Part shown: in pieces, positions 8,376 through 16,269 of the stretch
Position numbering within the stretch: the stretch's first letter is position 1
Layout: the number at the start of each line of letters is the position of its first letter
Origin: Chitinophagaceae bacterium
GTDB taxonomy: Bacteria > Bacteroidota > Bacteroidia > Chitinophagales > Chitinophagaceae
NCBI GenBank assembly: GCA_019638615.1
Contig: JAHBTL010000034.1
Coordinates: 1 to 64,000, forward strand
Reading direction: 5' to 3'
DNA: 64,000 nucleotides
The notes under the pieces: generated by a model
What the model was told of the DNA's origin: nothing
Seen by the model: the letters and a program-made list of their open reading frames with translations, nothing else
The model's database searches: none
Program-made: the position numbers and the translations under genes

Positions 8376-9398
8376 TTAAAATAAAAGATCCTGGCGGGGC
8401 CGGGATTTTCCTAAGTGTTCATACGCTTTATGGGTAGCTTCGCGCCCGCGGGCAGTACGCATCATAAACCCTTCCTGTATTAAAAACGGCTCGTACACTT
8501 CTTCCAGCGTCCCGGGCTCTTCTCCCACAGCGGTAGCAATGGTAGTAATGCCTACGGGTCCGCCCTTGAACTTCTCAATAATGGTAGACAGGATCCTGTT
8601 ATCCATTTCATCCAACCCATGCTCATCTACATTCAATGCACGTAAGGCATGCTGTGTAATGCCAAGATCAATGGTACCGTCGTTGAGCACCTGCGCAAAA
8701 TCGCGTACCCGCCTTAGCAGGCCGTTGGCTATACGGGGAGTTCCCCTGCTTCTTCCTGCAATTTCCTTCGCTGCCTCCGGGGCAATATTGGTTTTTAAAA
8801 TGGAGGCAGAACGAATGATTATTTTTTGAAGCGTGACGGCATCGTAGTATTCAAGGCGTGATTTAATAGCGAACCTCGACAACAGGGGCGCGGTTAACAA
8901 CCCGCTCCTGGTAGTTGCCCCGATCAGTGTAAAAGGGTTCAGGTTGATCTGTATGCTGCGGGCATTGGGGCCTGTATCGATCATTATATCTATCCGGTAA
9001 TCTTCCATGGCGGCATAAAGGTATTCTTCTACCACGGTGCTAAGCCTGTGTATTTCATCAATAAACAGCACATCATTGGCCTGCAGGTTGGTAAGGAGCC
9101 CCGCAAGATCAGCAGGTTTTTCAATAACAGGGCCGGATGTTTCCTTAATGCTTACTCCCAGCTCGTTGGCAACAATACGGCTGAGCGTCGTTTTTCCCAG
9201 CCCCGGCGGTCCATGAAATAATACATGATCCAATGCCTCCCCCCGTATTCGGGCAGCTTTGATAAAAATGCGAATATTCTCAATTACCTGGTCCTGCCCG
9301 CTAAATTCAGCTATTTCATGAGGGCGGATATTGTTTTCAAATTCTTTTTCCGCTGCGCTCAGTGAACTTTTATCGCTGTTTAGATTAGGATTTTGCAT
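8376..9398 (-). CDS. ruvB: Holliday junction branch-migration ATPase RuvB
   Basis: A 340-residue AAA+ motor matching RuvB along its length. Walker A GPPGLGKT is at 63-70, Walker B with DEIH at 114-117, the sensor region has [20 protein letters not shown] with the arginine finger, and the C-terminal winged helix includes [16 protein letters not shown] and [16 protein letters not shown]. RuvB hexamers drive branch migration on RuvA-bound four-way junctions during recombinational repair. ruvA and ruvC are not in the window, which is common in this phylum. It stands alone between the small membrane-protein gene and the Fur-family gene. Confidence 0.97.
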   Translation of the reverse strand: MQNPNLNSDKSSLSAAEKEFENNIRPHEIAEFSGQDQVIENIRIFIKAARIRGEALDHVLFHGPPGLGKTTLSRIVANELGVSIKETSGPVIEKPADLAGLLTNLQANDVLFIDEIHRLSTVVEEYLYAAMEDYRIDIMIDTGPNARSIQINLNPFTLIGATTRSGLLTAPLLSRFAIKSRLEYYDAVTLQKIIIRSASILKTNIAPEAAKEIAGRSRGTPRIANGLLRRVRDFAQVLNDGTIDLGITQHALRALNVDEHGLDEMDNRILSTIIEKFKGGPVGITTIATAVGEEPGTLEEVYEPFLIQEGFMMRTARGREATHKAYEHLGKSRPRQDLLF

Positions 9399-9494
9399 GT
9401 AACGCTTTCAGGGTGGCTTTAAATGATTGAATATATTATTTTATAAAAGGTAAAAATATGCATTAACCCAAACCGGCAGTCAGCATTGTTTCAT

Positions 9495-9911
9495 TTAACT
9501 GCAAAGCTTGCAAATTCCACTAACGATCACTTCCGTTTGGGTGGTTTTATAGCCGCGGGGTAATTTAATTTCAGGTATATGGATTTCTTCAAGGCAGGTA
9601 GTAGTACCACACAAAGAACAGATAAAATGAACATGATCATCGTGATGATGCCCCTGCTCGCAACTGTCTTTACACAAAGCATATTTTATTGAATTGTCTG
9701 TCGTAGGAATGGTATGGATAATTCCTTTATCCATAAAGGTTTGTAGTGTGCGGTACACCGTTACCCTGTCAAACTTTTCTTTTGTTCTCACTTCAATATC
9801 GTGATGCGCCAGCGCACTATCGCTTTGCAAAAAAAGTTCCAGTATTTTTTTCCTGCTGTCTGTTACACTTAACTGGCTTTTTCGTAACAGCTCTGTAATT
9901 TGTTCCGGCAT
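9495..9911 (-). CDS. Fur-family metalloregulator
   Basis: A 138-residue protein with the Fur layout: N-terminal winged helix (about residues 10-75, including VTVYRTLQTFMDKGII) and a C-terminal metal-binding and dimerisation domain with the His-rich run GHHHDDHVHFIC and paired Cys motifs CSLC and CKLC for structural zinc. It may be Fur, Zur or PerR type; the sequence does not settle the metal. A perfect dyad at 10741-10755, between the nearby sco1-like and MerC-like genes, is a plausible target site (inference). Preceded on its strand by a composite hairpin repeat and the sco1-like gene. Confidence 0.88.
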   Translation of the reverse strand: MPEQITELLRKSQLSVTDSRKKILELFLQSDSALAHHDIEVRTKEKFDRVTVYRTLQTFMDKGIIHTIPTTDNSIKYALCKDSCEQGHHHDDHVHFICSLCGTTTCLEEIHIPEIKLPRGYKTTQTEVIVSGICKLCS

Positions 9912-9969
9912 AGGCTGTTATTTAAACAAATCTTTTATTATCTGCAAAAGCGGTTTATCGGGGAGGCGA

Positions 9970-10051
9970 TTTCAAATTTTCGCAGGCGGGTGGTGACACC
10001 CGCCTGTAGGAGCCACTACCGGTCGGTGTCTCACCGACCGGTAGTTTGAAA
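9970..10051. repeat. composite double-hairpin repeat with outer inverted repeat
   Basis: Two perfect hairpins lie side by side: a 10-bp stem at 9983-10006 (CAGGCGGGTG with CACCCGCCTG, 4-nt loop) and a 13-bp stem at 10016-10044 (CTACCGGTCGGTG, 3-nt loop). The pair is framed by TTTCAAA (9970) and TTTGAAA (10045). It lies between two genes on the same strand and is G/C-rich against its surroundings, like REP/BIME-type elements. It could also terminate transcription of sco1 (reading leftward). Confidence 0.7.
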
Positions 10052-10062
10052 TGCGCCCTTTA

Positions 10063-10674
10063 TCAGGTCTTTTCTTTCAGCAGCTCTTTAGCATCGTTAA
10101 CCAGCTTTTCCATTTCATTTTTTCTCAATCCGTCATACACACCCCGTACCCTTCCCTTTTTGTCGACCAACGCAAAAAACTGTGTATGAAGGAATTCGTC
10201 GTTAATATTTTCGGCATTGTTTTTAGGATCATCCACTATATAACTTTCGCGGGCGCTTTTGTACAGGTTTTGCTTTGTCCCCGTTAAAAACCACCAGTTT
10301 TTTATATCGGCACCCAATGAATCTGCATAATATTTCAACCTGGCAACCGAATCATTTGCGGGATCAACCGTATGAGACAAAATCATAAAATCTTTTTCTC
10401 CGTTCAATATTTCATACAGCTTTTTCATATTGGCGTTCATTTTAGGACAAATACCCGGACAGGTAGTAAAAAAGAATTCGGAGATATATACTTTTCCCGA
10501 CACATCTTTTTGAGTGACTGTAACGCTGTCCTGCCGCACAAATTCAAATGGCTTTACATTGCTGAGTACGGGCAGGCGCGATTGCGATGTGTCGATTGTG
10601 GCGTATAAAAACACATAAAAGCCGCCAAAAAGCAATGCGAAAAAAACCACATATAGCCACGCCTTTTTACTCAT
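10063..10674 (-). CDS. SCO1/SenC-type copper chaperone
   Basis: A 203-residue protein with an N-terminal membrane anchor (residues 5-27) and a thioredoxin-like SCO domain. The copper-binding motif CPGICP (within TTCPGICPKM) and the later conserved His (EFLHTQFF) are present. SCO proteins deliver copper to cytochrome oxidase subunit II in the periplasm. The reading frame extends to a TTG at 10683, but that TTG is the end of the promoter box TAACTTTG, so the ATG at 10674 is chosen. Divergent from the MerC-like gene, with a shared regulatory gap. Confidence 0.9.
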   Translation of the reverse strand: MSKKAWLYVVFFALLFGGFYVFLYATIDTSQSRLPVLSNVKPFEFVRQDSVTVTQKDVSGKVYISEFFFTTCPGICPKMNANMKKLYEILNGEKDFMILSHTVDPANDSVARLKYYADSLGADIKNWWFLTGTKQNLYKSARESYIVDDPKNNAENINDEFLHTQFFALVDKKGRVRGVYDGLRKNEMEKLVNDAKELLKEKT

Positions 10675-10680
10675 ATACTG

Positions 10681-10688
10681 CAAAGTTA
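10681..10688 (-). promoter_or_regulatory. -7 promoter element of the SCO1-like gene
   Basis: On the minus strand this is TAACTTTG, an exact TAnnTTTG match ending six bases before ATG 10674, again giving a near-leaderless mRNA. Confidence 0.6.
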
Positions 10689-10740
10689 CGCTACAGTCGC
10701 ATGCAGCCCTTCATAAAAAACACTATAAAACTTCAACAAT

Positions 10741-10755
10741 TGCAACAAAGTTGCA
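10741..10755. promoter_or_regulatory. perfect dyad, likely metalloregulator operator
   Basis: TGCAACAAAGTTGCA is a perfect 6-bp inverted repeat with a 3-bp spacer. It lies between the divergent sco1-like and MerC-like genes, 10 bp upstream of the box TATATTTG (10766-10773) that serves the latter; a further half-site TTTGCAAC is at 10770-10777. Its position overlaps the expected -33 region, as a repressor site would. Assignment to a Fur/Zur-type protein is inference. Confidence 0.5.
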
Positions 10756-10765
10756 CAATCCGGCG

Positions 10766-10773
10766 TATATTTG
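10766..10773 (+). promoter_or_regulatory. -7 promoter element of the MerC-like gene
   Basis: TATATTTG, an exact consensus match, 29 bases before the ATG at 10803. The dyad at 10741-10755 lies just upstream. Confidence 0.5.
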
Positions 10774-10802
10774 CAACCCATTTTTAGTTTTACGGATTGA
10801 AT

Positions 10803-11195
10803 ATGTTCAGGATTAATTACGACGCGCTTGGAATTACTGCTTCGCTCGCTTGTGCTATACATTGCGCCATACTGCCACTGGTGCTTACCAGCCTGCCTGT
10901 GTTTGGCGTCAACCTTATCCACAACTATATTTTTGAATACTTTATGATTTTTCTGGCGTTTGCCATAGGAATCTATGCATTGTATCACGGCTATAAAAAA
11001 CATCATCATCAATTACTCCCGGTTGTTTTGTTCAGCCTGGGCATTTCCTGCCTGTTGCTGAAGGAGCTGTTTCATCATTTTCATTTATGGCTGCTGATAC
11101 CGGCCGTGCTTCTGATCATATCGGCCCATTATCTTAACTACCGGCTTTGCCGCAAAGCCAATCATTGCCACGCGGGCGATTGTAACCACCATTGA
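10803..11195 (+). CDS. MerC-domain integral membrane protein
   Basis: A 130-residue protein with four predicted membrane helices. The first helix holds the MerC-type metal motif CAIHCAILP, preceded by the typical DALGITASLA. The C-terminal tail is rich in Cys and His (CRKANHCHAGDCNHH), suggesting binding of zinc, copper or mercury. In Bacteroidota such proteins are often under metalloregulator control rather than part of mer operons, and no merA or merR is present here. The frame opens at a TTG (10797), but ATG 10803 gives the better start. Transport direction and metal are unknown. Confidence 0.8.
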   Translation: MFRINYDALGITASLACAIHCAILPLVLTSLPVFGVNLIHNYIFEYFMIFLAFAIGIYALYHGYKKHHHQLLPVVLFSLGISCLLLKELFHHFHLWLLIPAVLLIISAHYLNYRLCRKANHCHAGDCNHH

Positions 11196-11281
11196 TGTTT
11201 TACGGATAAGGCGTTCAGTTATTATTACCGTTTAACGCTTTTTCCTTAATTTCATCTCCTTTCAGTAAAATACTTCATCAA

Positions 11282-12613
11282 ATGCCGAGCAGAAGAAAAT
11301 TTTTAGCCGACAGTTCGCGGGTGGCCGCAGGAGGATTGTTATTATCCGGAATATCGCCCCGGGTTTTTGCCATTCACAAAAGCAGTGTCTCCGCTGCCGA
11401 CCAGCTCAATATTGCCGCTATAGGTATTAAAGGGATGGGATGGTCTGACACAAAATCCGCGCTGAAAGTACAAGGGGTGAACCTGGTAGGTTTATGTGAT
11501 GTAGACAAAAATGTGCTTAACAGCCGGATGAATGAATTATCGGGACTGAATGTAGACGCGTCGAAAGTGAAAACCTATGGTGATTACCGCAAAATGCTGG
11601 AAAATAAAGACATTGATGCGGTGATCATCGGTACGCCCGATCATTGGCATTGCCTTCAGATGGTAGACGCCTGCCAGGCCGGTAAGCATGTATATGTTGA
11701 AAAGCCCATTGGGAACTCAATTGTTGAATGCAGGGCGATGGTTGCCGCGCAAAAAAGATACAACAAAGTGGTACAGGTTGGCCAGTGGCAACGCAGCCAG
11801 CAGCATTTCCGCGATGCAATTGAATACGTTCATTCAGGCCAGCTGGGCAATATACGTACCGCCAAAGTATGGTGTTACCAGGGTTGGATGAAGCCGGATA
11901 TTGTTCAACCCGATAGCGCACCACCTGCCGGTGTTGATTATGCGGGCTGGCTGGGACCTGCTCCCAAAAAAGCTTTTAACGCCAGTCGTTTTCACTTCAA
12001 CTTTCGCTGGTTCTGGGATTATGCGGGAGGCCTGATGACAGACTGGGGCGTGCACCTGCTGGATTATGCCCTCTTTGGCATGAAAGCGGATGTGCCTGAA
12101 ACGGTGGTTGCCCTGGGTGGAAAGTTTGCTTATCCCGAACTGGCGCAGGAAACACCCGATACGCTTACTGCCCTGTATGAATTCGACAAGTTCAACCTGG
12201 TATGGGATCATGCTATGGGTATTGACAACGGGCAATACGGAAGGGATCACGGAATTGCATTTGTGGGGAATAATGGCACCCTGGTGCTCGACAGGGGCGG
12301 CTGGGAAGTGATCGAAGAAAAAAATTCCAAGAACAAAGTAAGCAGACCGCATGTTAAACCTTCCGAAAGCGGGCTGGATAAGCACATGCAGAATTTCATG
12401 TCGGTTATACGTTCCGGTAAAATGGAAGAATTAACGGCCCCCATACAAGTGGGTGCGGATGTAGCCATCGTAGCACAAATGGGCAATATTGCTTTCCGGA
12501 GCGGCAAACGTGTGGCATGGAACAAAGCTGCCGGTAAGTTTACCGATGAAGCGATCAACAGGGAATACCTGGCCAAACCTTATCACAACGGGTACAGAAT
12601 CCCAGTGGTATAG
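11282..12613 (+). CDS. Tat-exported Gfo/Idh/MocA-family oxidoreductase
   Basis: A 443-residue NAD(P)-dependent dehydrogenase-like protein. The N-terminus has a twin-Arg signal (SRRKFLADSSRVAAGGLLL), so it probably folds with its cofactor and is exported. The Rossmann segment reads IAAIGIKGMGWSD, the conserved YVEKPIG motif is present, and DHWHCLQMVDACQAGKHV is typical of exported members in this phylum. Family members act on sugars or inositols, and some exported ones cleave glycosidic linkages by an NAD-dependent mechanism; the substrate here is unknown. It has no operon partner. Confidence 0.85.
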   Translation: MPSRRKFLADSSRVAAGGLLLSGISPRVFAIHKSSVSAADQLNIAAIGIKGMGWSDTKSALKVQGVNLVGLCDVDKNVLNSRMNELSGLNVDASKVKTYGDYRKMLENKDIDAVIIGTPDHWHCLQMVDACQAGKHVYVEKPIGNSIVECRAMVAAQKRYNKVVQVGQWQRSQQHFRDAIEYVHSGQLGNIRTAKVWCYQGWMKPDIVQPDSAPPAGVDYAGWLGPAPKKAFNASRFHFNFRWFWDYAGGLMTDWGVHLLDYALFGMKADVPETVVALGGKFAYPELAQETPDTLTALYEFDKFNLVWDHAMGIDNGQYGRDHGIAFVGNNGTLVLDRGGWEVIEEKNSKNKVSRPHVKPSESGLDKHMQNFMSVIRSGKMEELTAPIQVGADVAIVAQMGNIAFRSGKRVAWNKAAGKFTDEAINREYLAKPYHNGYRIPVV

Positions 12614-12628
12614 GGCGGTGGGCTTTGA

Positions 12629-12860
12629 GCTGTCGGCTATCAGCTTTCAGTCAGGTATGAGTGACAATGGAGAATGGATGGTGGGCAATGGGAAGATAAT
12701 CACACTATAGACCATGAAACTACAAACACACTGTCGGCTATCAGCAGTCAGCTATGGGCAATGGAGAAAGGACAGTTGACAATGGAGAATGCACAATGGA
12801 GGGTTGACAATGAACTTGTAACCTGAAGCTTGAAACTTGTAACCCGCAACTCGTAACCAT
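12629..12860. repeat. word-like degenerate repeats
   Basis: The gap after the Gfo/Idh gene is built of short recurring words: AGCTGTCGGCTATCAGCT-type (12629 and 12731), several copies of GACAATGGAGAATG-type (12662-12810), and a run of CTTGTAACC/CTTGAAACTTG-type words (12812-12858). No coding potential is seen. Related words occur at 13440-13625, 16205-16250, 57690-57850, 61185-61335 and 62077-62105. Confidence 0.6.
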
Positions 12861-12865
12861 AAAAG

Positions 12866-12911
12866 AAAAGAGAACAGCATTATACCGATCGTGTAATACC
12901 TGTTCTCTTTT
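12866..12911. terminator. long bidirectional terminator hairpin
   Basis: A 12-bp stem pairs 12866-12877 with 12900-12911 (AAAAGAGAACAG with CTGTTCTCTTTT region); the intervening 22 nt also pair partly. A- and T-rich flanks give a T-tract on either strand. It sits 45 nt downstream of the RRM gene stop. Confidence 0.65.
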
Positions 12912-12956
12912 TCTTAAACCGATATTGCTTTACGCAATAAGAAGTTTTAGCCTTTT

Positions 12957-13268
12957 CTAGTAACGGCTACCGCGGCTGCTGCCTGCAAAGGAGCGCCTGT
13001 TGCCACCACCGTTGCTGCTGCGTTCTTCACGCGGCTTGGCTTCGGTAACGGTAATCGCCCTGCCTTCTACCACTCCTTTGTCTAATTCCGTGATGGCCTT
13101 TTTAGCGGCTTCATCATCAGGCATTTCAACAAAACCAAATCCACGGCTGCGGCCGGTAAATTTGTCGGTAATTACTCTGGCAGAAGATACTTCTCCGTAT
13201 TCTTCAAAAAAAGCTTTTAAGTCTTCATCAACTACGTTGAAGCTTAAATTAGAAACATAAATGTTCAT
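12957..13268 (-). CDS. RRM-type RNA-binding protein
   Basis: A 103-residue protein made of a single RNA recognition motif (residues 1-80) and a Gly/Arg/Ser-rich tail. RNP2 is IYVSNL at residues 3-8 and RNP1 is RGFGFVEM near 42-49. Such proteins are abundant in Bacteroidota and are thought to act as RNA chaperones, partly filling the niche of Hfq or cold-shock proteins. Its promoter-like box is about 135 bases upstream, giving a long leader in contrast to most genes here, which suggests post-transcriptional control. Confidence 0.92.
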   Translation of the reverse strand: MNIYVSNLSFNVVDEDLKAFFEEYGEVSSARVITDKFTGRSRGFGFVEMPDDEAAKKAITELDKGVVEGRAITVTEAKPREERSSNGGGNRRSFAGSSRGSRY

Positions 13269-13409
13269 ACTAACTGGTTAAATTAAAAAATTAAAATCTG
13301 AGAAAACAGGGAAGTAAAGAAGACTGAACTATTAGCAGAAGATGCGTAGCAGATTGAATCATTTCACTTGCCAGGTCTGTAGAAACTCAAATTTGACGCC
13401 GCAAAGATA
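13269..13409 (-). promoter_or_regulatory. promoter and long 5' leader of the RRM gene
   Basis: On the minus strand the box TATCTTTG (13409-13402) matches TAnnTTTG and is followed by a transcribed region of about 130 nt before ATG 13268. I see no strong hairpin in it; an A/T-rich stretch immediately precedes the start codon. Confidence 0.5.
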
Positions 13410-13439
13410 GGGTATTGTAACGGATTATCCGCATTAATA

Positions 13440-13625
13440 ACAAAAGATTATTAAATGGTTACAGGCTGCAGGGTTTTTTGTTTGAAGTTTCGGGTTTCAG
13501 GTTACAGGGATAGAGAATTAGAAATTTGAAATGAGTGATCATCTACTAGCTGATGGCTGACTGCTGATAGCTCAAAGCTATTTCCCAACCTATAAACAAA
13601 AAACCATAAACCTGCAACCTGTAAC
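13440..13625. repeat. word-like degenerate repeats
   Basis: Recurring words GGTTACAGG, GTTTCGGGTTTCAGG, GCTGATGGCTGACTGCTGATAGCT and AACCTGCAACCTGTAAC fill the gap between the RRM promoter and the DsbA-like gene. They are relatives (some as reverse complements) of the words at 12629-12860 and 57690-57850. Nothing coding is seen. Confidence 0.55.
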
Positions 13626-13645
13626 AAATCTCCCTGCCCGGTACT

Positions 13646-13653
13646 TACCTTTG
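13646..13653 (+). promoter_or_regulatory. -7 promoter element of the DsbA-like gene
   Basis: TACCTTTG, an exact TAnnTTTG match ending eight bases before ATG 13662. Confidence 0.55.
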
Positions 13654-13661
13654 TCGCGTTT

Positions 13662-14309
13662 ATGACAACCCCGATCGTTATTTATTGTTACGATGCCTAC
13701 TGCGGCTGGTGTTATGGCTTTAGCGCCGTAATAAAACAACTGGAATCTGAATATCGCAATAAACTGGAGTTCGAGGTATTATCCGGCGGAATGATCCTGC
13801 CGTCTGCCCCGAAACATATCAGTCTCACTGCAGAATATATTAAAGAAAACTACCCGAAAGTAGAGCGACTGACCGGTGTTGTATTTGGCGAAGAATACCT
13901 GTGGCATATCCGCAACCCCTCGCTCAGTGACTGGTTTCCCGATTCAAAAAAGCCTGCAATAGCCCTTTGTGTTTTTAAAGAATATCACCCCAACTTATCT
14001 GTACAATTTGCCTGCGACCTGCAATATGCGCTTCATTACGAAGGCAGGGATCTTTGCGATAAGGAGGCATACCGGCATTTGCTCGCCCAATACAAGATAC
14101 CGGCCCGGGAGTTTTACCGGCGAATGGAACAAAAGGAATACCAGGAGCAGGCCTATGCCGAATTTGAGTTGTGCAAGCGGCTGAAAGTAACCGGGTTCCC
14201 CGCTTTGTTTTTACAAACCGAAGCGTCAAAAATATATGCGCTGGCAAATGGCTACACGGATTATAATACCATTTTTCACCGGATTGAGGCAATCATTCAG
14301 GGAAAATAG
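13662..14309 (+). CDS. cytosolic DsbA-family thioredoxin-fold protein
   Basis: A 215-residue protein with the active-site pair Cys14-Gly-Trp-Cys17 (DAYCGWCYGF) right after the first strand, an inserted helical domain (about residues 55-150), and the cis-proline loop VTGFPAL near 180. No signal peptide is present, so it is probably cytosolic and close to the FrnE-like branch, whose members act as disulfide isomerases or glutathione-dependent enzymes. Substrate unknown. It stands alone between repeat-rich gaps. Confidence 0.85.
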   Translation: MTTPIVIYCYDAYCGWCYGFSAVIKQLESEYRNKLEFEVLSGGMILPSAPKHISLTAEYIKENYPKVERLTGVVFGEEYLWHIRNPSLSDWFPDSKKPAIALCVFKEYHPNLSVQFACDLQYALHYEGRDLCDKEAYRHLLAQYKIPAREFYRRMEQKEYQEQAYAEFELCKRLKVTGFPALFLQTEASKIYALANGYTDYNTIFHRIEAIIQGK

Positions 14310-14381
14310 GTTTGTAATGCAACACAAGCGGGCAAACGCCTGTCAGCTTACCTGGTAATTACTAAGAACAAACCTGGTACA

Positions 14382-15185
14382 ATGAAACTGCTGTATATAA
14401 TAGTTGTTTGTATATTGCTGGCAAGCTGCGAAAAAAGTGTTTTGCCTGCCGCTAATAAAACCGGTCCCTCCTTAATTTTTGTAAAAGCATTATCTAATGG
14501 TAATAGTTTTGTGCAAAATGAATTTTTATACGATCAAAATGGCAGTGTAATCACCCGCATCAGCTATAAAGATTATAGTGCGAAACGGGTAGCCGCGAAA
14601 ACAACATACCATTACGAAGGCGGCAGGCTTGAAAGCGCGAAGTCAGAAACTGATTTTTCTTCTTCTTTGTCGGAGCAATACGCCTATAGCAAAACAACGT
14701 TTGAATACAGCAATAACAACATCATAATACAACGCAACAACTTTTTAAGAACAGGAAATGAATATGAGCTCAGGTCTTTCGCGGTATATAGCTATAATGA
14801 TCAAAAACAGCCTGTAAAAGAAGCCCAATACCAGGCAGACGGCTCTTTATACGGATACTCAACATACAGCTACGATGACAACGGAAATATAACAGCATCG
14901 GAACATTATACGATCAATGCTTCGGGCAATCCTGTACAAACATCGGGCACAACCTACCGGCACGATGATAAAAAGAACCCTTACAGGAATGTGTATCATT
15001 TGCTCGAAAACCTTCCCTATTCAATAAACCGGAATAATATTATCGCAACATCCCGCACCGATTATACAACCGACCCGCAGGGAATATCCCATACAACGAC
15101 CACAATATACAACGCGTACAATGCATACGGTTATCCTACCGCCATGGATGAGCAGGGGAATAACTTTTTGCTCGAATATAAATAA
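14382..15185 (+). CDS. lipoprotein with YD-like repeats
   Basis: A 267-residue protein with a lipoprotein signal (hydrophobic residues 3-13, lipobox LASC with Cys16). The mature part is rich in Tyr, Asn, Ser and Asp and has recurring strand-turn units such as YDQNGSVITRISYKD, YSYNDQKQPVKEAQY and YSYDDNGNITASEHY, reminiscent of short RHS/YD-type beta repeats. It is probably anchored to the cell envelope facing the periplasm or the surface. No enzymatic motif is seen. It sits directly before the EamA gene but is separated from it by a promoter-like box. Confidence 0.75.
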   Translation: MKLLYIIVVCILLASCEKSVLPAANKTGPSLIFVKALSNGNSFVQNEFLYDQNGSVITRISYKDYSAKRVAAKTTYHYEGGRLESAKSETDFSSSLSEQYAYSKTTFEYSNNNIIIQRNNFLRTGNEYELRSFAVYSYNDQKQPVKEAQYQADGSLYGYSTYSYDDNGNITASEHYTINASGNPVQTSGTTYRHDDKKNPYRNVYHLLENLPYSINRNNIIATSRTDYTTDPQGISHTTTTIYNAYNAYGYPTAMDEQGNNFLLEYK

Positions 15186-15221
15186 GTGTTGTGCCGTTAT
15201 TCAATGCTCGTTATTTTATTT

Positions 15222-15229
15222 TAGGTTTG
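15222..15229 (+). promoter_or_regulatory. -7 promoter element of the EamA gene
   Basis: TAGGTTTG matches TAnnTTTG and lies 48 bases before ATG 15277, leaving a leader of about 40 nt. Confidence 0.4.
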
Positions 15230-15276
15230 CATTTATCCCTCTAAAATTTCATAATAATAAGCAGGGTATAGTTACA

Positions 15277-16203
15277 ATGCAGGACGATAAGCAGGAGGTT
15301 TCCGCCTCAAAAGTAATAGCGGCATTTGCGGTTGTATATGTAGTTTGGGGATCTACCTATTTTTTTATCAGGCTGGCGATAGAAGAAATGCCCGTTAGCA
15401 TAATGGGAGCGCTCCGTTTCCTGATCGCAGGCGTTTTAATGCTGGGCTGGTGCGCTTTTCAAAAAGAAAAATTATTCCGGAAAAAAGACATACTACCTGC
15501 TTTTTTTACAGGGTTGTTGCTGTTGTTCATAGGCAATGGAGCGGTGGCATGGTCGGAGCAGTACCTGGCAAGCTCCCTGGTAGCGGTTTTTGTTGCGTCA
15601 TCGCCCATGTGGTTTGTTTTGCTGGATCATACTCAATGGAAAACCAACTTCTCCAGCCGCAACACGCTTGCAGGAATCATCATAGGTTTCGCAGGCATCG
15701 TATTACTATTCAGCAACAATATACCCGGCAAACTTACCGGCAGCATTAACAAATGGGAAGCCATGTCTTTTGGAGTATTGACCATAGGTGCTATTTCATG
15801 GGCATTGGGTTCACTATACAGTAAATATCGCCCCAGCAAATTTTCAGGCGCCTTAAATTCAGGCTGGCAAATGATCGGGGCTGGTGTCGCATTTGCTTTA
15901 ACAGCTATTGTACGCAACGATTGGAGCAGCTTTCACCCGCAACAGATCTCCACCACAGCCTGGCTTTCCATTGTTTATCTTGTTACCATGGGATCATTGG
16001 TGGGGTACAGCTCTTTCGTTTGGTTGCTGAAGGTTCGCCCTGCCGCCCAGGTAAGCACACACGCGTATGTAAATCCGGTGGTAGCTGTTTTATTGGGCGT
16101 TTTCTTTGCCAATGAAACAGTAACCCCATTTCAAATGGCAGGGTTAGCTGTGATCCTGGCGGGGGTATTGCTGGTAAACCTGGCAAAATACAGGAAGATA
16201 TAG
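15277..16203 (+). CDS. EamA-family (DMT) transporter
   Basis: A 308-residue inner-membrane protein with ten predicted helices in two EamA repeats, roughly residues 15-145 and 160-305. The first helix has the typical YVVWGSTYFFIRLAIEEMP, and the second repeat ends ETVTPFQMAGLAVILAGVLL. Drug/metabolite transporters of this branch export small metabolites such as amino acids or purines; the substrate is unknown. The frame is open upstream to 15121, overlapping the lipoprotein gene, but the ATG at 15277 starts the conserved part. Confidence 0.92.
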   Translation: MQDDKQEVSASKVIAAFAVVYVVWGSTYFFIRLAIEEMPVSIMGALRFLIAGVLMLGWCAFQKEKLFRKKDILPAFFTGLLLLFIGNGAVAWSEQYLASSLVAVFVASSPMWFVLLDHTQWKTNFSSRNTLAGIIIGFAGIVLLFSNNIPGKLTGSINKWEAMSFGVLTIGAISWALGSLYSKYRPSKFSGALNSGWQMIGAGVAFALTAIVRNDWSSFHPQQISTTAWLSIVYLVTMGSLVGYSSFVWLLKVRPAAQVSTHAYVNPVVAVLLGVFFANETVTPFQMAGLAVILAGVLLVNLAKYRKI

Positions 16204-16269
16204 GATATGTGATTTGAAATGTATGATTTGAGATTTGAAATACAAGTAGTATAATGGCGTTTAGGAAAT

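Noticed and set aside
10675-10683. TTG start giving a longer SCO1-like protein
   Set aside because: The TTG belongs to the promoter box TAACTTTG; ATG 10674 begins the membrane anchor.
12629-13625. CRISPR-like array
   Set aside because: The words are irregular in length and spacing, have no constant repeat/spacer pattern, and no cas genes are present.
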